From contig DOAQ01000046.1 in the NCBI GenBank assembly GCA_003506435.1, forward strand, positions 62,001-126,000: 64,000 nucleotides of DNA, read 5' to 3'. The position numbers were made by a program, and so were the translations under genes. This document shows, piece after piece, positions 45,479-53,713 of this stretch. The notes beneath the pieces were generated by a model. It saw nothing but the letters and a program-made list of their open reading frames with translations, had not been told where the DNA came from and did no database searches. Position 1 is the first letter of the stretch. Each line of letters starts with the position of its first letter. Source of the DNA: Prolixibacteraceae bacterium (GTDB lineage: Bacteria > Bacteroidota > Bacteroidia > Bacteroidales > Prolixibacteraceae).

Positions 45479-46393
45479 TTAAAACGTACTAGTTTCTTCA
45501 ATCTTTTCGTACTTGCTTCCGTTCGACGGGTCGCATTCATTCAGAATCGTCATTACCCGGTTTTTCTCATCGGGATATGATTCCTTAAAAATGTTTACCA
45601 TTTCATCGGATTTGGCGTCGAAAAACATCTGCAAGATATACAACGACGGGCGGACGCGAAATACTTTCTGAATATTTTTCAACGTATTGGCTATGTTCGC
45701 CCGGCCTTCCTGCGGTTTATCGGCCATCTGATCCAATCCCATGCGGTGGTATTCGTAAATACAAGTACGGAAAGGTGCATACGATTTATTCAGAATATTC
45801 TCCGTTAACCAGTAGCGGTTTCGTTCGCTTTCATAGGCTTTCCAGCCTTTCTCCACCGCATTCTGGCAATTATTTACAATGGACTGCGCTTTTACAAAAT
45901 ATTCACGGCCTCCATCGGGATAAAATGAATCGTAATCCATTCCTATAATGATGTAAGCGTAGTAGGCCATGATGTTGGTCAGATTGTCGCGGTTCGATGT
46001 TTCGTTGAACTCGATGGGCTGGTATTCTGTATATTTTGCCCTGAAATCGCCATCTTTTATATTCAAAACGGTTGTTTCGTACGAAGAGTTGTAAACCGGG
46101 CGCCGCAACTGAACAGTAATCGAGCCTGTAAATTCGTTCGACGAGATTTGATTATCGAGCTGTATCTGCATGTTGCATTCGATGCGTTCTTCCGTATCGT
46201 AAACGTGGTCAGTCCATTTGCGGTTATTCATAAACTCGGTAAGGTCCGATTGCATGGTCAGGAAAACATTCCGGTTTGCCCCTTGTATTTTGGCGGCCGA
46301 AATACTGATACTGCACCGGAGTTCTTGGGATTTCAGTTGTCCGGCAATCAGTAAAACGGCAAAAACCAACAGTAATTTTCTCATTTGTATCAA
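45479..46393 (-). CDS. porD: DUF4835 protein, probable type IX secretion protein PorD
   Basis: A 304-residue exported protein. The signal peptide is about 1-22 (LLVFAVLLIAGQLKSQ). The body holds typical DUF4835 stretches: SSNEFTGSITVQLRRPVYNS, FNETSNRDNLTNIMAYYAY and RGREYFVKAQ-like segments. DUF4835 lies between coaBC and recN throughout Bacteroidota and is annotated as PorD of type IX secretion; the link is from my memory of annotation, not from this sequence. It starts MIQMRKLL; an ATG three codons later is a possible start. Confidence 0.82.
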   Translation of the reverse strand: MIQMRKLLLVFAVLLIAGQLKSQELRCSISISAAKIQGANRNVFLTMQSDLTEFMNNRKWTDHVYDTEERIECNMQIQLDNQISSNEFTGSITVQLRRPVYNSSYETTVLNIKDGDFRAKYTEYQPIEFNETSNRDNLTNIMAYYAYIIIGMDYDSFYPDGGREYFVKAQSIVNNCQNAVEKGWKAYESERNRYWLTENILNKSYAPFRTCIYEYHRMGLDQMADKPQEGRANIANTLKNIQKVFRVRPSLYILQMFFDAKSDEMVNIFKESYPDEKNRVMTILNECDPSNGSKYEKIEETSTF

Positions 46394-46488
46394 ATTATTA
46401 TCTGTATCGAAAAACCAGAACGGGTCAACATCAAATTGTATATTCCCGGCTTTCAGTAAAAGTAAAAATAAACATTTTTCTTCTGAAG

Positions 46489-47699
46489 TTACGGTCTTTT
46501 TTCCATCAGTACGGCAATTCGCGAAACGATGTCTTTTGCAACTTCTGCTTTTGATTTTAACTGAAAATCCTGTCGATTATTGTATTTATCGATGATCGTT
46601 ATTTTATTGGTGTCGGTTTCAAAACCTGCCCCGGGGTCATTCAGCGAATTGAGCACAATAAAATCGAGGTTTTTCTTCTGAAGTTTCCGGCTTGCATTAG
46701 ACAGTTCGTCGTTGGTTTCAAGCGCAAAGCCGACCAATATTTGTTTTTCGCTTTTAGTTGCCCCCAGACTTGCAGCAATATCTTTGGTTGGAACCAGTTT
46801 GATCAAAAGCCCGGCATCGCCGCGTTTTATTTTTTGTCCCGATGAAGAATCGGGCATAAAATCAGCTACTGCGGCAGCCATCGCAGCCCCATCTGTTTCA
46901 GGAAAAATGCGGATGCACTGATCGTACATTTCGAGGGCCGAAACCACTTTAATCACTTCAATATTCGGATGTTGCGCCGATATTTTTACCGGTCCCGACA
47001 CCAAACTAACTTTGGCACCCTGCTGTGCCAGTTCTTCGGCAATGGCATAACCCATCTTCCCTGAAGAATAGTTTCCGATAAAACGAACGGGATCAATTTT
47101 TTCGTGGGTTGGCCCTGCTGAAACGAGAAAATGTTTATTCAGCAGTTTTTTTTTTCATCGAAGAAAAGAACAATTTCTTCGATGATGGCATCCGGCTCTT
47201 TCATTCGCCCTTTTCCGTGAAGCCCGCTGGCCAGTTCACCTTCGTCGGGTTCAATGATCCGGTTTCCGAACGAGCGGAGAATCTCAATATTTTTCTGGTT
47301 GGCCGGATGTTTGTACATATCGAGATCCATCGCCGGGGCAATCATTACCGGGCATTTGGCCGACAGATACGTTGTGATCAGCAAATTATCGCAAACGGCG
47401 TTGGCCATTTTGCCAATCGATGCTGCCGAAGCAGGCGCAACCAGCATGAGATCGGCCCAGCATCCCATATCAACATGCGAGTGCCAGGTTCCGTCGTTAG
47501 CAGTAAAAAACTCTGAAGCAACAGGCTTTCCGGAAAGTGCCGACATGGTCACAGGCGTAATAAACTCTTTCGCTGAAGGAGTCATTACCACCTGCACCTC
47601 GGCGCCTTCTTTCACCAGGCCCCTTAAAAGATAAGCTGCCTTGTAAGCAGCTATACTTCCGGTTAAGCCAAGTATTATTTTCTTCCCCTGAAGCCTCAT
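46489..47699 (-). CDS. coaBC: Phosphopantothenoylcysteine decarboxylase/synthetase, split by a -1 shift at an A10 run
   Basis: A two-domain CoA-synthesis enzyme. The N-terminal CoaC flavoprotein (47699 to 47139) has LTGSIAAYKAAYLLRG, the FMN site SGKPV, the catalytic His in THVDM-like WHSHVDMG and the Cys lid in ANAVCDNLL. Frame 0 stops after EKKNC. Ten A on the coding strand (47155-47146) precede the stop. In the -1 frame the protein continues (KLLNKHFLVSAGPTHEKIDPV) into CoaB, with IGNYSSGKMG and the conserved FALETND, to 46489, about 403 residues. CoaC and CoaB are one chain in this phylum. So either slippage restores it or one A is missing in the assembly. Confidence 0.88.
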
Positions 47700-47713
47700 T
47701 GTCAGGTATTTTA

Positions 47714-48049
47714 CTATTCCCGGTTACGATTTTCCCTAGCAGGATTGCGGAAATAAATCTGCTCCTGGAGGAATTCTTCGTAAGCAATTAATGTTGGTTT
47801 CGGCAAACGTTCGTAGTATTTTGAAATCTCGATCTGTTCGCGGTTTTCAAATACTTCTTCCAGATTATCGGTATACGAAGCAAATTCCTGAAGTTTCTGG
47901 TTCAGTTCTTCCTTCATTTCCGAGGAAATCTGGTTTGACCTCTTGGCCAAAATCATTACACTTTCGTATACATTCCCGGTCGTTATTTCCAGTTCATCCA
48001 AATTACGGGGAATCGTTGTTGTTTCTGCTTTGATCTTTTTGAAATCCAT
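47714..48049 (-). CDS. rpoZ: RNA polymerase omega subunit, Bacteroidota form
   Basis: A 111-residue omega protein. The stretch VYESVMILAKRSNQISSEMK is the omega fold core, and ENREQIEISKYYERLPKPT is typical of the Bacteroidota version. It helps beta-prime fold and assemble. It lies 14 bases before coaBC and 7 bases after the bamD end. The start is the ATG at 48049 (MDFKKIKAETT). Confidence 0.9.
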   Translation of the reverse strand: MDFKKIKAETTTIPRNLDELEITTGNVYESVMILAKRSNQISSEMKEELNQKLQEFASYTDNLEEVFENREQIEISKYYERLPKPTLIAYEEFLQEQIYFRNPARENRNRE

Positions 48050-48056
48050 GTATCTC

Positions 48057-48866
48057 CTATTTTAATTCTTCTTCGTAATTCAACAATTTTGTAACCGTTT
48101 TATAATATTTTTCAGCCTCTTTCATGTTTTTGCTTTCCGGATATTCATCTTTAAAAGCGTAATATTCATCGAGAGCCAAATTTAAACGTTCTTCTTTTTT
48201 GTCTTCAATACTGTTCACCGCCAGCAAATATTTTGCTTTCAGCAACATGAACATCAGTTCTTCGCGGTAGCGGGTGTCCGGAAAATCTTTCAGCGAATTG
48301 GTCAATGCAATAACGGCTGCTTTATAGTTTCCAAGATCGTAATACAATTTCCCGCTCAAATACGATTTGTAAACCAACTTATCGCGCAATTCAATAATCA
48401 GGCGGTTGGCCTCTTCTATCCGTTCCGAACGCGGATTCAAATTAATAAACAATTGAAGCGCATCAATTGCTTTTTGGGTAACCTGCTGATCGAGACGCGG
48501 CTTGGGCGAGTCGAGGTAAAAACAGTAACCCACCATGAACTGAGATTCTTCAGCATATTCGCTTTTCGGAAATTCTTCTTTTAACGTATTGAAATAATGT
48601 CCGGCCATCAGGTAATCCTTCATGCCAAACTGGCTTTTTGCGTAATAATAATAGACTTTGTCAGCCCGGCTGGTCCCGCGGTATATGCTAACCAGCTCCT
48701 GCCAAAGCTGCGATGCACGGGCATATTCTCCGGCATCGTAAAGTTCAATTGCTTTTTTATACTTAAACTCGTAATCGGTACTTTTTAATATCTGGTTAAA
48801 ATCACCACAAGAACTGATAATCAACATGAAAAGCAGCCCTAAAAACCCAAATGTCCTAATTTTCAT
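48057..48866 (-). CDS. bamD: Outer-membrane assembly lipoprotein BamD
   Basis: A 269-residue lipoprotein of the BAM complex. With the ATG at 48866 the signal reads MKIRTFGFLGLLFMLIISSC, a lipobox with Cys20; ATGs at 48872 and 48887 are also in frame. TPR-like repeats follow (YKKAIELYDAGEYARASQLW, AGHYFNTLKEEFPKSEYAEESQ). The LQLFINLNPRSERIEEAN region is typical of BamD. CAAATATA at 48877-48884 is a reverse-strand -7 match (TATATTTG), very close to the start codons, so the true start and promoter are uncertain. It is first of the block that ends with recN. Confidence 0.88.
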   Translation of the reverse strand: MKIRTFGFLGLLFMLIISSCGDFNQILKSTDYEFKYKKAIELYDAGEYARASQLWQELVSIYRGTSRADKVYYYYAKSQFGMKDYLMAGHYFNTLKEEFPKSEYAEESQFMVGYCFYLDSPKPRLDQQVTQKAIDALQLFINLNPRSERIEEANRLIIELRDKLVYKSYLSGKLYYDLGNYKAAVIALTNSLKDFPDTRYREELMFMLLKAKYLLAVNSIEDKKEERLNLALDEYYAFKDEYPESKNMKEAEKYYKTVTKLLNYEEELK

Positions 48867-48965
48867 AAACATGGCGCAAATATACATTTTTTTAAATGAA
48901 AATAAATCTCCGAAAAATAGAATGTTTTATTTACAAAACCTCCGCCTTTAGTAATATTTAACAAA

Positions 48966-48996
48966 TTTGCAGACTTCTTAAAAAAAATTACATTTG
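48966..48996 (+). promoter_or_regulatory. Bacteroidota sigma promoter, best in the window
   Basis: TTTG at 48966-48969, 19 bases, then TACATTTG at 48989-48996 fit the -33/-7 consensus exactly. The GTG start codon lies at 49023, so the leader is about 20 bases. Confidence 0.8.
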
Positions 48997-49022
48997 CAGA
49001 GTTAATTTTAAAACCTGATCAA

Positions 49023-50276
49023 GTGGATATATTTGAAAAACTAAGGACTAATCTTGGAAGCCTGGGACAATACATGAAACAGGCTCATGGTTATTTTGCA
49101 TTTCCAAAACTGGAAGGTGAAATTGGCACCAAAATGAGATTTCGCGGAAAGGAAGTTTTGGTATGGAGTCTTAACAATTACATTGGCCTGGCAAACCATC
49201 CTGAAGTACGAGCGGCCGATGCCCAGGCAGCCGCTGATTGGGGACTGGCATATCCAATGGGTGCCCGTATGATGTCGGGGCAAACCAGTAAACACGAAGA
49301 ATTAGAACAAGCATTAGCTGAATTTGTAGGAAAGCAAGATGCATTCCTGTTAAACTACGGTTACCAGGGAATGGTATCAATTATTGACTCAATTTGCGGC
49401 CGGAATGATGTTATTGTTTACGATTCGGAATGCCACGCATGTATTATGGATGGTATTTTCCTCCATAAAGCAAAAGGTGGAAAAAGCTTTGTATTCCAAC
49501 ACAATAACATTGAAAAATGCGAAAAGATGCTCTCTTTTGCAACTAAAAGAGCTGCAGAAACCGGTGGCGGTATATTGGTTATTACAGAAGGTGTTTTCGG
49601 AATGTCTGGCGACCTTGGCAAACTGAATGAAATTTGCGCTCTCAAGAAAGAATTCAAATTTCGTTTTCTGGTCGACGATGCTCACGGCTTCGGAACAATG
49701 GGAGCTACAGGAGCCGGTACCCACCAACACTTTGGTGTTATGGATGGCGTGGATATCCTGTTTGGGACATTTGCCAAATCGATGGCTGGGATCGGAGCTT
49801 TTGTCGCTTGCGAAGAAGATATTTGCAACTTCCTTCGTTACAACATGCGTTCGCAGACCTTTGCCAAATCATTACCCATGCCAATGGTAATCGGTGCACT
49901 CAAACGTCTTGAATTATTGCGCACCAAACCTGAATTGCGCGAAAATCTCTGGAAAATCGTTGATGCTCTTCAGTCGGGATTGAAAGCCGAAGGATTCAAT
50001 CTGGGCGCTACCAATTCGTGCGTTACTCCTGTTTATTTCGATGGCGGTGTACCTGAAGCTACCAATGTGGTAATGGACTTGCGTGAAAACTTCAACGTAT
50101 TCTGTTCAGTAGTTACGTATCCGGTAATTCCAAAAGGACAAATCATGTTGCGGTTAATTCCTACTGCCATGCACACATTAGAAGATGTAAAATACACGAT
50201 TGAAGCATTCAAGCAAATTAAAATGAAGCTGGAACAAGGAAAATACAACCTGAGCCAGATTCCGGATATTTCGTAA
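49023..50276 (+). CDS. Alpha-oxoamine synthase, serine-palmitoyltransferase-like
   Basis: A 417-residue PLP enzyme of the alpha-oxoamine synthase family. GTFAKSMAGIGAF holds the PLP lysine, SECHACIMDGIFL and VDDAHGFGTMG the ring-stacking His and the Asp. It joins an amino acid to an acyl-thioester with loss of CO2. In Bacteroidota this form is taken as serine palmitoyltransferase for sphingolipids, but capnine/sulfonolipid synthases (cysteate) and 2-amino-3-ketobutyrate ligase are close relatives, and the sequence does not decide. It starts with GTG at 49023 just after a perfect promoter. Confidence 0.82.
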   Translation: MDIFEKLRTNLGSLGQYMKQAHGYFAFPKLEGEIGTKMRFRGKEVLVWSLNNYIGLANHPEVRAADAQAAADWGLAYPMGARMMSGQTSKHEELEQALAEFVGKQDAFLLNYGYQGMVSIIDSICGRNDVIVYDSECHACIMDGIFLHKAKGGKSFVFQHNNIEKCEKMLSFATKRAAETGGGILVITEGVFGMSGDLGKLNEICALKKEFKFRFLVDDAHGFGTMGATGAGTHQHFGVMDGVDILFGTFAKSMAGIGAFVACEEDICNFLRYNMRSQTFAKSLPMPMVIGALKRLELLRTKPELRENLWKIVDALQSGLKAEGFNLGATNSCVTPVYFDGGVPEATNVVMDLRENFNVFCSVVTYPVIPKGQIMLRLIPTAMHTLEDVKYTIEAFKQIKMKLEQGKYNLSQIPDIS

Positions 50277-50296
50277 TCATCATTTACCGATATAAA

Positions 50297-50328
50297 AAAG
50301 CCCTCAAGTTAAAAAACAAGAGGGCTTT
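50297..50328. terminator. Bidirectional terminator between convergent genes
   Basis: AAAGCCCTC (50297-50305) pairs with GAGGGCTTT (50320-50328) and both sides have A/T runs. It ends the alpha-oxoamine synthase on the plus strand and trxB on the minus strand. Confidence 0.9.
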
Positions 50329-50348
50329 ATTTTTAGGTAGAATTTAAT

Positions 50349-51341
50349 TTAATTTTTTTCTGAAAGATAACGTTCGGCGTCAATTGCGGCCATACAGCCT
50401 GATCCGGCAGCAGTTACAGCCTGACGGTAAATTGAATCCTGTACATCACCACAGGCAAATACACCCGGCACATTGGTCTTCGAAGTTCCGGGAACCGTTT
50501 TAATATAACCAACTTCATCTGTTGTAATGTACTCTTTCACAAAATCAGAGTTTGGCGTGTGTCCAATTGCCAGAAAGAAACCATCAATTTTAATCTGAAC
50601 TTCTTCTTCATTCGCTTCTCCTTTGTTTTTCCAAAGCACAGCGCCTTCAACTACTCCGTCGCCAAACAAGCTTTTGGTTTGATGTTTCCACAGAACTTCA
50701 ATATTCGGCGTGCGGTTCACACGATCAGCCATCACTTTTGAAGCACGAAGCTCACCACGACGAACAATCAGGTATACTTTTTTTGCAAGTCCTGCAAGAT
50801 AGATGGCTTCCTCGGCAGCCGTATCTCCACCTCCCACTACGGCAACGTCTTTTCCACGATAAAAGAATCCGTCGCAGGTTGCACAGGCCGAAACCCCGCC
50901 ACCGGCATATTTCTTCTCGTCTTCTATTCCCAGATATTTAGCCGTAGCACCGGTTGCGATAATTACCGTTTCTGCTTCAACCAATTTATTGCCGTCAATC
51001 CATACTTTATGAGCCGAACCTGTAAAATCAACTTTTGTTGCGATACCCCAACGAATATCGGTACCGAAGCGTTGCGCCTGTTTTTTCAGATCCTCCATCA
51101 TTACCGGACCGGTAATTCCTTCCGGATATCCGGGAAAATTTTCAACTTCTGTGGTAATGGTCAATTGACCACCGGGTTGCAGACCTTCGTACATAACCGG
51201 ATTCAGGTTGGCACGGGCAGCATAAATGGCCGCAGTATATCCGGCCGGCCCGGATCCAATGATCAAACAGCGAACTTTTTCAATATCGGAGCTCGTCTTC
51301 TGATTATTATTGTCTTCGTTAAGATTTAATGATTTAAACAT
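50349..51341 (-). CDS. trxB: Thioredoxin reductase
   Basis: A 330-residue flavoprotein that reduces thioredoxin with NADPH. The FAD site is IIGSGPAGYTAAIYAAR, the redox-active pair is CATC in SACATCDGFFYRG and the NADPH site is VVGGGDTAAEEA. FACGDVQD is the final family motif. About 20 extra polar residues precede the first strand (LNLNEDNNNQKTSSD), an unusual but harmless tail; a later start codon is not evident. It is monocistronic and convergent with the synthase gene. Confidence 0.95.
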   Translation of the reverse strand: MFKSLNLNEDNNNQKTSSDIEKVRCLIIGSGPAGYTAAIYAARANLNPVMYEGLQPGGQLTITTEVENFPGYPEGITGPVMMEDLKKQAQRFGTDIRWGIATKVDFTGSAHKVWIDGNKLVEAETVIIATGATAKYLGIEDEKKYAGGGVSACATCDGFFYRGKDVAVVGGGDTAAEEAIYLAGLAKKVYLIVRRGELRASKVMADRVNRTPNIEVLWKHQTKSLFGDGVVEGAVLWKNKGEANEEEVQIKIDGFFLAIGHTPNSDFVKEYITTDEVGYIKTVPGTSKTNVPGVFACGDVQDSIYRQAVTAAGSGCMAAIDAERYLSEKN

Positions 51342-51600
51342 GGTTATTTAATTTTTATGTTTTTTCGTCGATCAAAAATACAAAACAAGGGAACACCTGC
51401 AACATTCGGATTATCAATAATAATTATACGGGGATAGACAAAATTGAATATCGAAACGGAAGTCTCATTTATTTGTCACAGAGTGTTCGTCAGAATATAG
51501 TGTTAGGAAAGAAAGTGTTGAAGAATACAAAAATAGACGAGATCAGAAAGAAACATTTCCGGAATTATAACAGTACAAAAAATTGAGAAATATCATTATC

Positions 51601-51777
51601 ATGAAAACAGAAAACCGTCTCATCAGAAAAAGAAATCACCCTACTCTTCGGCTTCCCAGAGAAAAATCGGGTTTCTTCAATGAAAATACGGATATTTATC
51701 TTCCGGTAATGCCAGAAAGAAAACAAAACAAAAAGGAATTCACATTTGTGGTTGACTGGCAAATGACAGACAAGTAA
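51601..51777 (+). CDS. Possible small basic protein, unassigned
   Basis: A 58-codon frame (ATG at 51601; a start at 51583 is also possible) encoding a basic peptide (MKTENRLIRKRNHPTL). No motif, signal or helix-rich pattern is seen. It lies 73 bases before the tRNA gene in the 500-base gap between trxB and the tRNA. It could be chance coding, and I would not trust it without a homologue. Confidence 0.25.
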   Translation: MKTENRLIRKRNHPTLRLPREKSGFFNENTDIYLPVMPERKQNKKEFTFVVDWQMTDK

Positions 51778-51850
51778 TCCGACCGTAAAAAAAATCAACG
51801 AAACTTTTGCATAAATGCGGAAGATATATACTTTTGCATCCACTTAAGTT

Positions 51851-51924
51851 CGGGGTGTGGCGCAGTTGGCTAGCGCACTTGCATGGGGTGCAAGGGGTCG
51901 AAAGTTCGAGTCTTTTCACCCCGA
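51851..51924 (+). tRNA. tRNA-Pro (anticodon GGG)
   Basis: A 74-base cloverleaf. The 7-bp acceptor stem CGGGGTG/CACCCCG is perfect, with C1-G72, a proline identity mark, and A73. The D stem is GCGC/GCGC. The anticodon stem CTTGC/GCAAG frames the loop ATGGGGT, giving anticodon GGG. The T stem GAAAG/CTTTT (one G-T pair) surrounds TTCGAGT. CCA is not encoded. Confidence 0.95.
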
Positions 51925-51930
51925 CATGAA

Positions 51931-51959
51931 AAAGCAACTTTCTATTTGAAGGTTGCTTT
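51931..51959 (+). terminator. Terminator after tRNA-Pro
   Basis: AAAGCAAC (51931-51938) pairs with GTTGCTTT (51952-51959); a T-rich tail follows. Confidence 0.75.
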
Positions 51960-52118
51960 CTTCGTTTCCCTTTTGCTATAACTAACGCTATTTTCTTCTG
52001 AACCAGATATCCCGTTCTTTCTTAATTTTATGCGAAGGAGTGGGAGTATAACGGGAACTTTTATAATTATTCCTGTAAAAATCAGAAAAATATAAACTGA
52101 TTTTTAATGTATCTGAAA

Positions 52119-53336
52119 TTAAACTTTTACTTTCTCTGTTTTTCCGAAACGAGATTTGTTATTTTTTGAGAACGGAATTGTAACCGGTTCCTCTTTTGTA
52201 GTGTAGAAACCTGTACGAAATTTGAGTTTCTTATTCTCCAACCGGTTTTGCTGAAGATTAAAAACTGCGAATGAATTTAATTCGTCTCGTTTATATTTCA
52301 ACAGATACGAAGGTAAATACCCAATAGCCAAACCAAGAGTGAATACAATAGCCAAAAGACTGTTTATTTCAAATATATAACTAAGCCCGAAAGACAATAA
52401 AATAAAAACTACATTGGCACCCGTAATGATGAGTGTTGATTTAAAATGGTTATTCCCCAATTTTAAAAGACGATGATGGATATGGTTCATGTCGGGAGCA
52501 AATGGCGATCTTCCTTCCGACAATCGAATAAAAAACACTCTTAATGTATCGATTATCGGAACAATTAATATTCCTATTGATACAGCAGGCGCAGATAAAA
52601 TTGCATACGAGCCATCTGCATTGATATTAAATTCATTAAATTTAATAACAACGACTGACATAGTGATTCCCAAAATTAGTGAACCAGTATCTCCCATGAA
52701 GATTTTATTGGTATTTCCAAAAACATTATACAGGAAGAAAGCAGATAAACTACCAACCAGCCCCAGACACATAATTCCATATTCGGAGTGTCCCGTCAAA
52801 AGAAACCATATTCCAAATGTTGATGCAGTTACTATAGATATCCCGGATGCCAGGCCGTCAATACCATCAATCAAATTAAAAGCATTGATCAGTACAATAA
52901 TTGTAAAACATGAAACCAGAAAACTGGTTACGTAATTAATTTCATGTATCCCAAGCAATCCATGAAAACTGGTGAAACGGAAGTCACCCAAGGTCACCAG
53001 AATAACCGCAGTCAAAATCTGAACGTATAATTTTTTCCGAGCTGAAATAGTCAGGATGTCATCTTTAAGTCCCACGAAAAACATTATTATTATTGCTGCA
53101 ATAAGATATTTTAGTTCATTAAAAGCAAAACCATTGGTTCCAATTATTGTACTAATAGTCAGACCAATAAAAATTGCAACTCCGCCTAATGTAGGAACTA
53201 TCTTTTTAGAGGCAGTACGTTCATTGGGCTCATCATAGAGATGTTTGGCCCTTGCAACATTAATAATTGTTGGAACACTATAATATACAAGTACAAATCC
53301 AACAGTAAAAGCAAGAATAGGATACAACACATTCAT
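52119..53336 (-). CDS. MraY/WecA-family polyprenyl-phosphate sugar-1-phosphate transferase
   Basis: A 405-residue integral membrane enzyme with about ten helices. The cytoplasmic motifs are VGLKDDILT, NLIDGIDGLASG and FMGDTGSL, the Asp-rich sites that bind magnesium and the undecaprenyl phosphate. It starts surface-glycan synthesis by transferring GlcNAc-1-P or a similar sugar. WecA/TagO/Rfe is the nearest type; MraY (peptidoglycan) is less likely because its marker region is absent and no cell-wall cluster is near. The tail of about 60 residues is polar and cytoplasmic. Confidence 0.9.
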   Translation of the reverse strand: MNVLYPILAFTVGFVLVYYSVPTIINVARAKHLYDEPNERTASKKIVPTLGGVAIFIGLTISTIIGTNGFAFNELKYLIAAIIIMFFVGLKDDILTISARKKLYVQILTAVILVTLGDFRFTSFHGLLGIHEINYVTSFLVSCFTIIVLINAFNLIDGIDGLASGISIVTASTFGIWFLLTGHSEYGIMCLGLVGSLSAFFLYNVFGNTNKIFMGDTGSLILGITMSVVVIKFNEFNINADGSYAILSAPAVSIGILIVPIIDTLRVFFIRLSEGRSPFAPDMNHIHHRLLKLGNNHFKSTLIITGANVVFILLSFGLSYIFEINSLLAIVFTLGLAIGYLPSYLLKYKRDELNSFAVFNLQQNRLENKKLKFRTGFYTTKEEPVTIPFSKNNKSRFGKTEKVKV

Positions 53337-53713
53337 AAAAAGGGGCGCTAAGTTTGGACATTAAAAACATTTCAAACAATGGCAAAATTAATATATCTTT
53401 TTTAAAATTTGTTATTTAATCAGTCAATTGTTCATATATCAAAAAAACTTAAGATAGAGAACCAAGTAAAATCTTGAAAAAGGTATGCCATTTTTTATAG
53501 AAACGCAAGTCTTTCTTATTTATTTTCGATAGACAATCATATAAAGATAATCGTTCGTTTGCAATTATCGACGTCATACAACCTCATCTCCTTCCATTTT
53601 GTAGGATATGAAAATCATTTACAAAAACAACGAAGCCCTTCAAAATAATTTAGGGGCGTGTATATCCACCTTAGAACATAAGACTCAGGAATGACGATTA
53701 AACCCACTACATT
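53337..53713. other. Intergenic stretch without a gene
   Basis: 377 bases, AT-rich. I see no open frame, RNA gene or repeat I can support. Confidence 0.5.

Noticed and set aside
46489..47699. Two separate coaC and coaB genes
   Set aside because: The second half has no start codon near its conserved beginning, its frame runs straight into the poly-A region, and the residues on both sides belong to one fused enzyme.
47791..48033. Plus-strand frames inside the rpoZ to recN block, and similar antisense frames elsewhere
   Set aside because: They are shadows of well-supported minus-strand genes and have no motif of their own.
51851..51924. tRNA-Met from the CAT seen in the anticodon loop region
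   Set aside because: The five-pair stem places the loop at ATGGGGT, so the anticodon is GGG; C1-G72 also fits proline.
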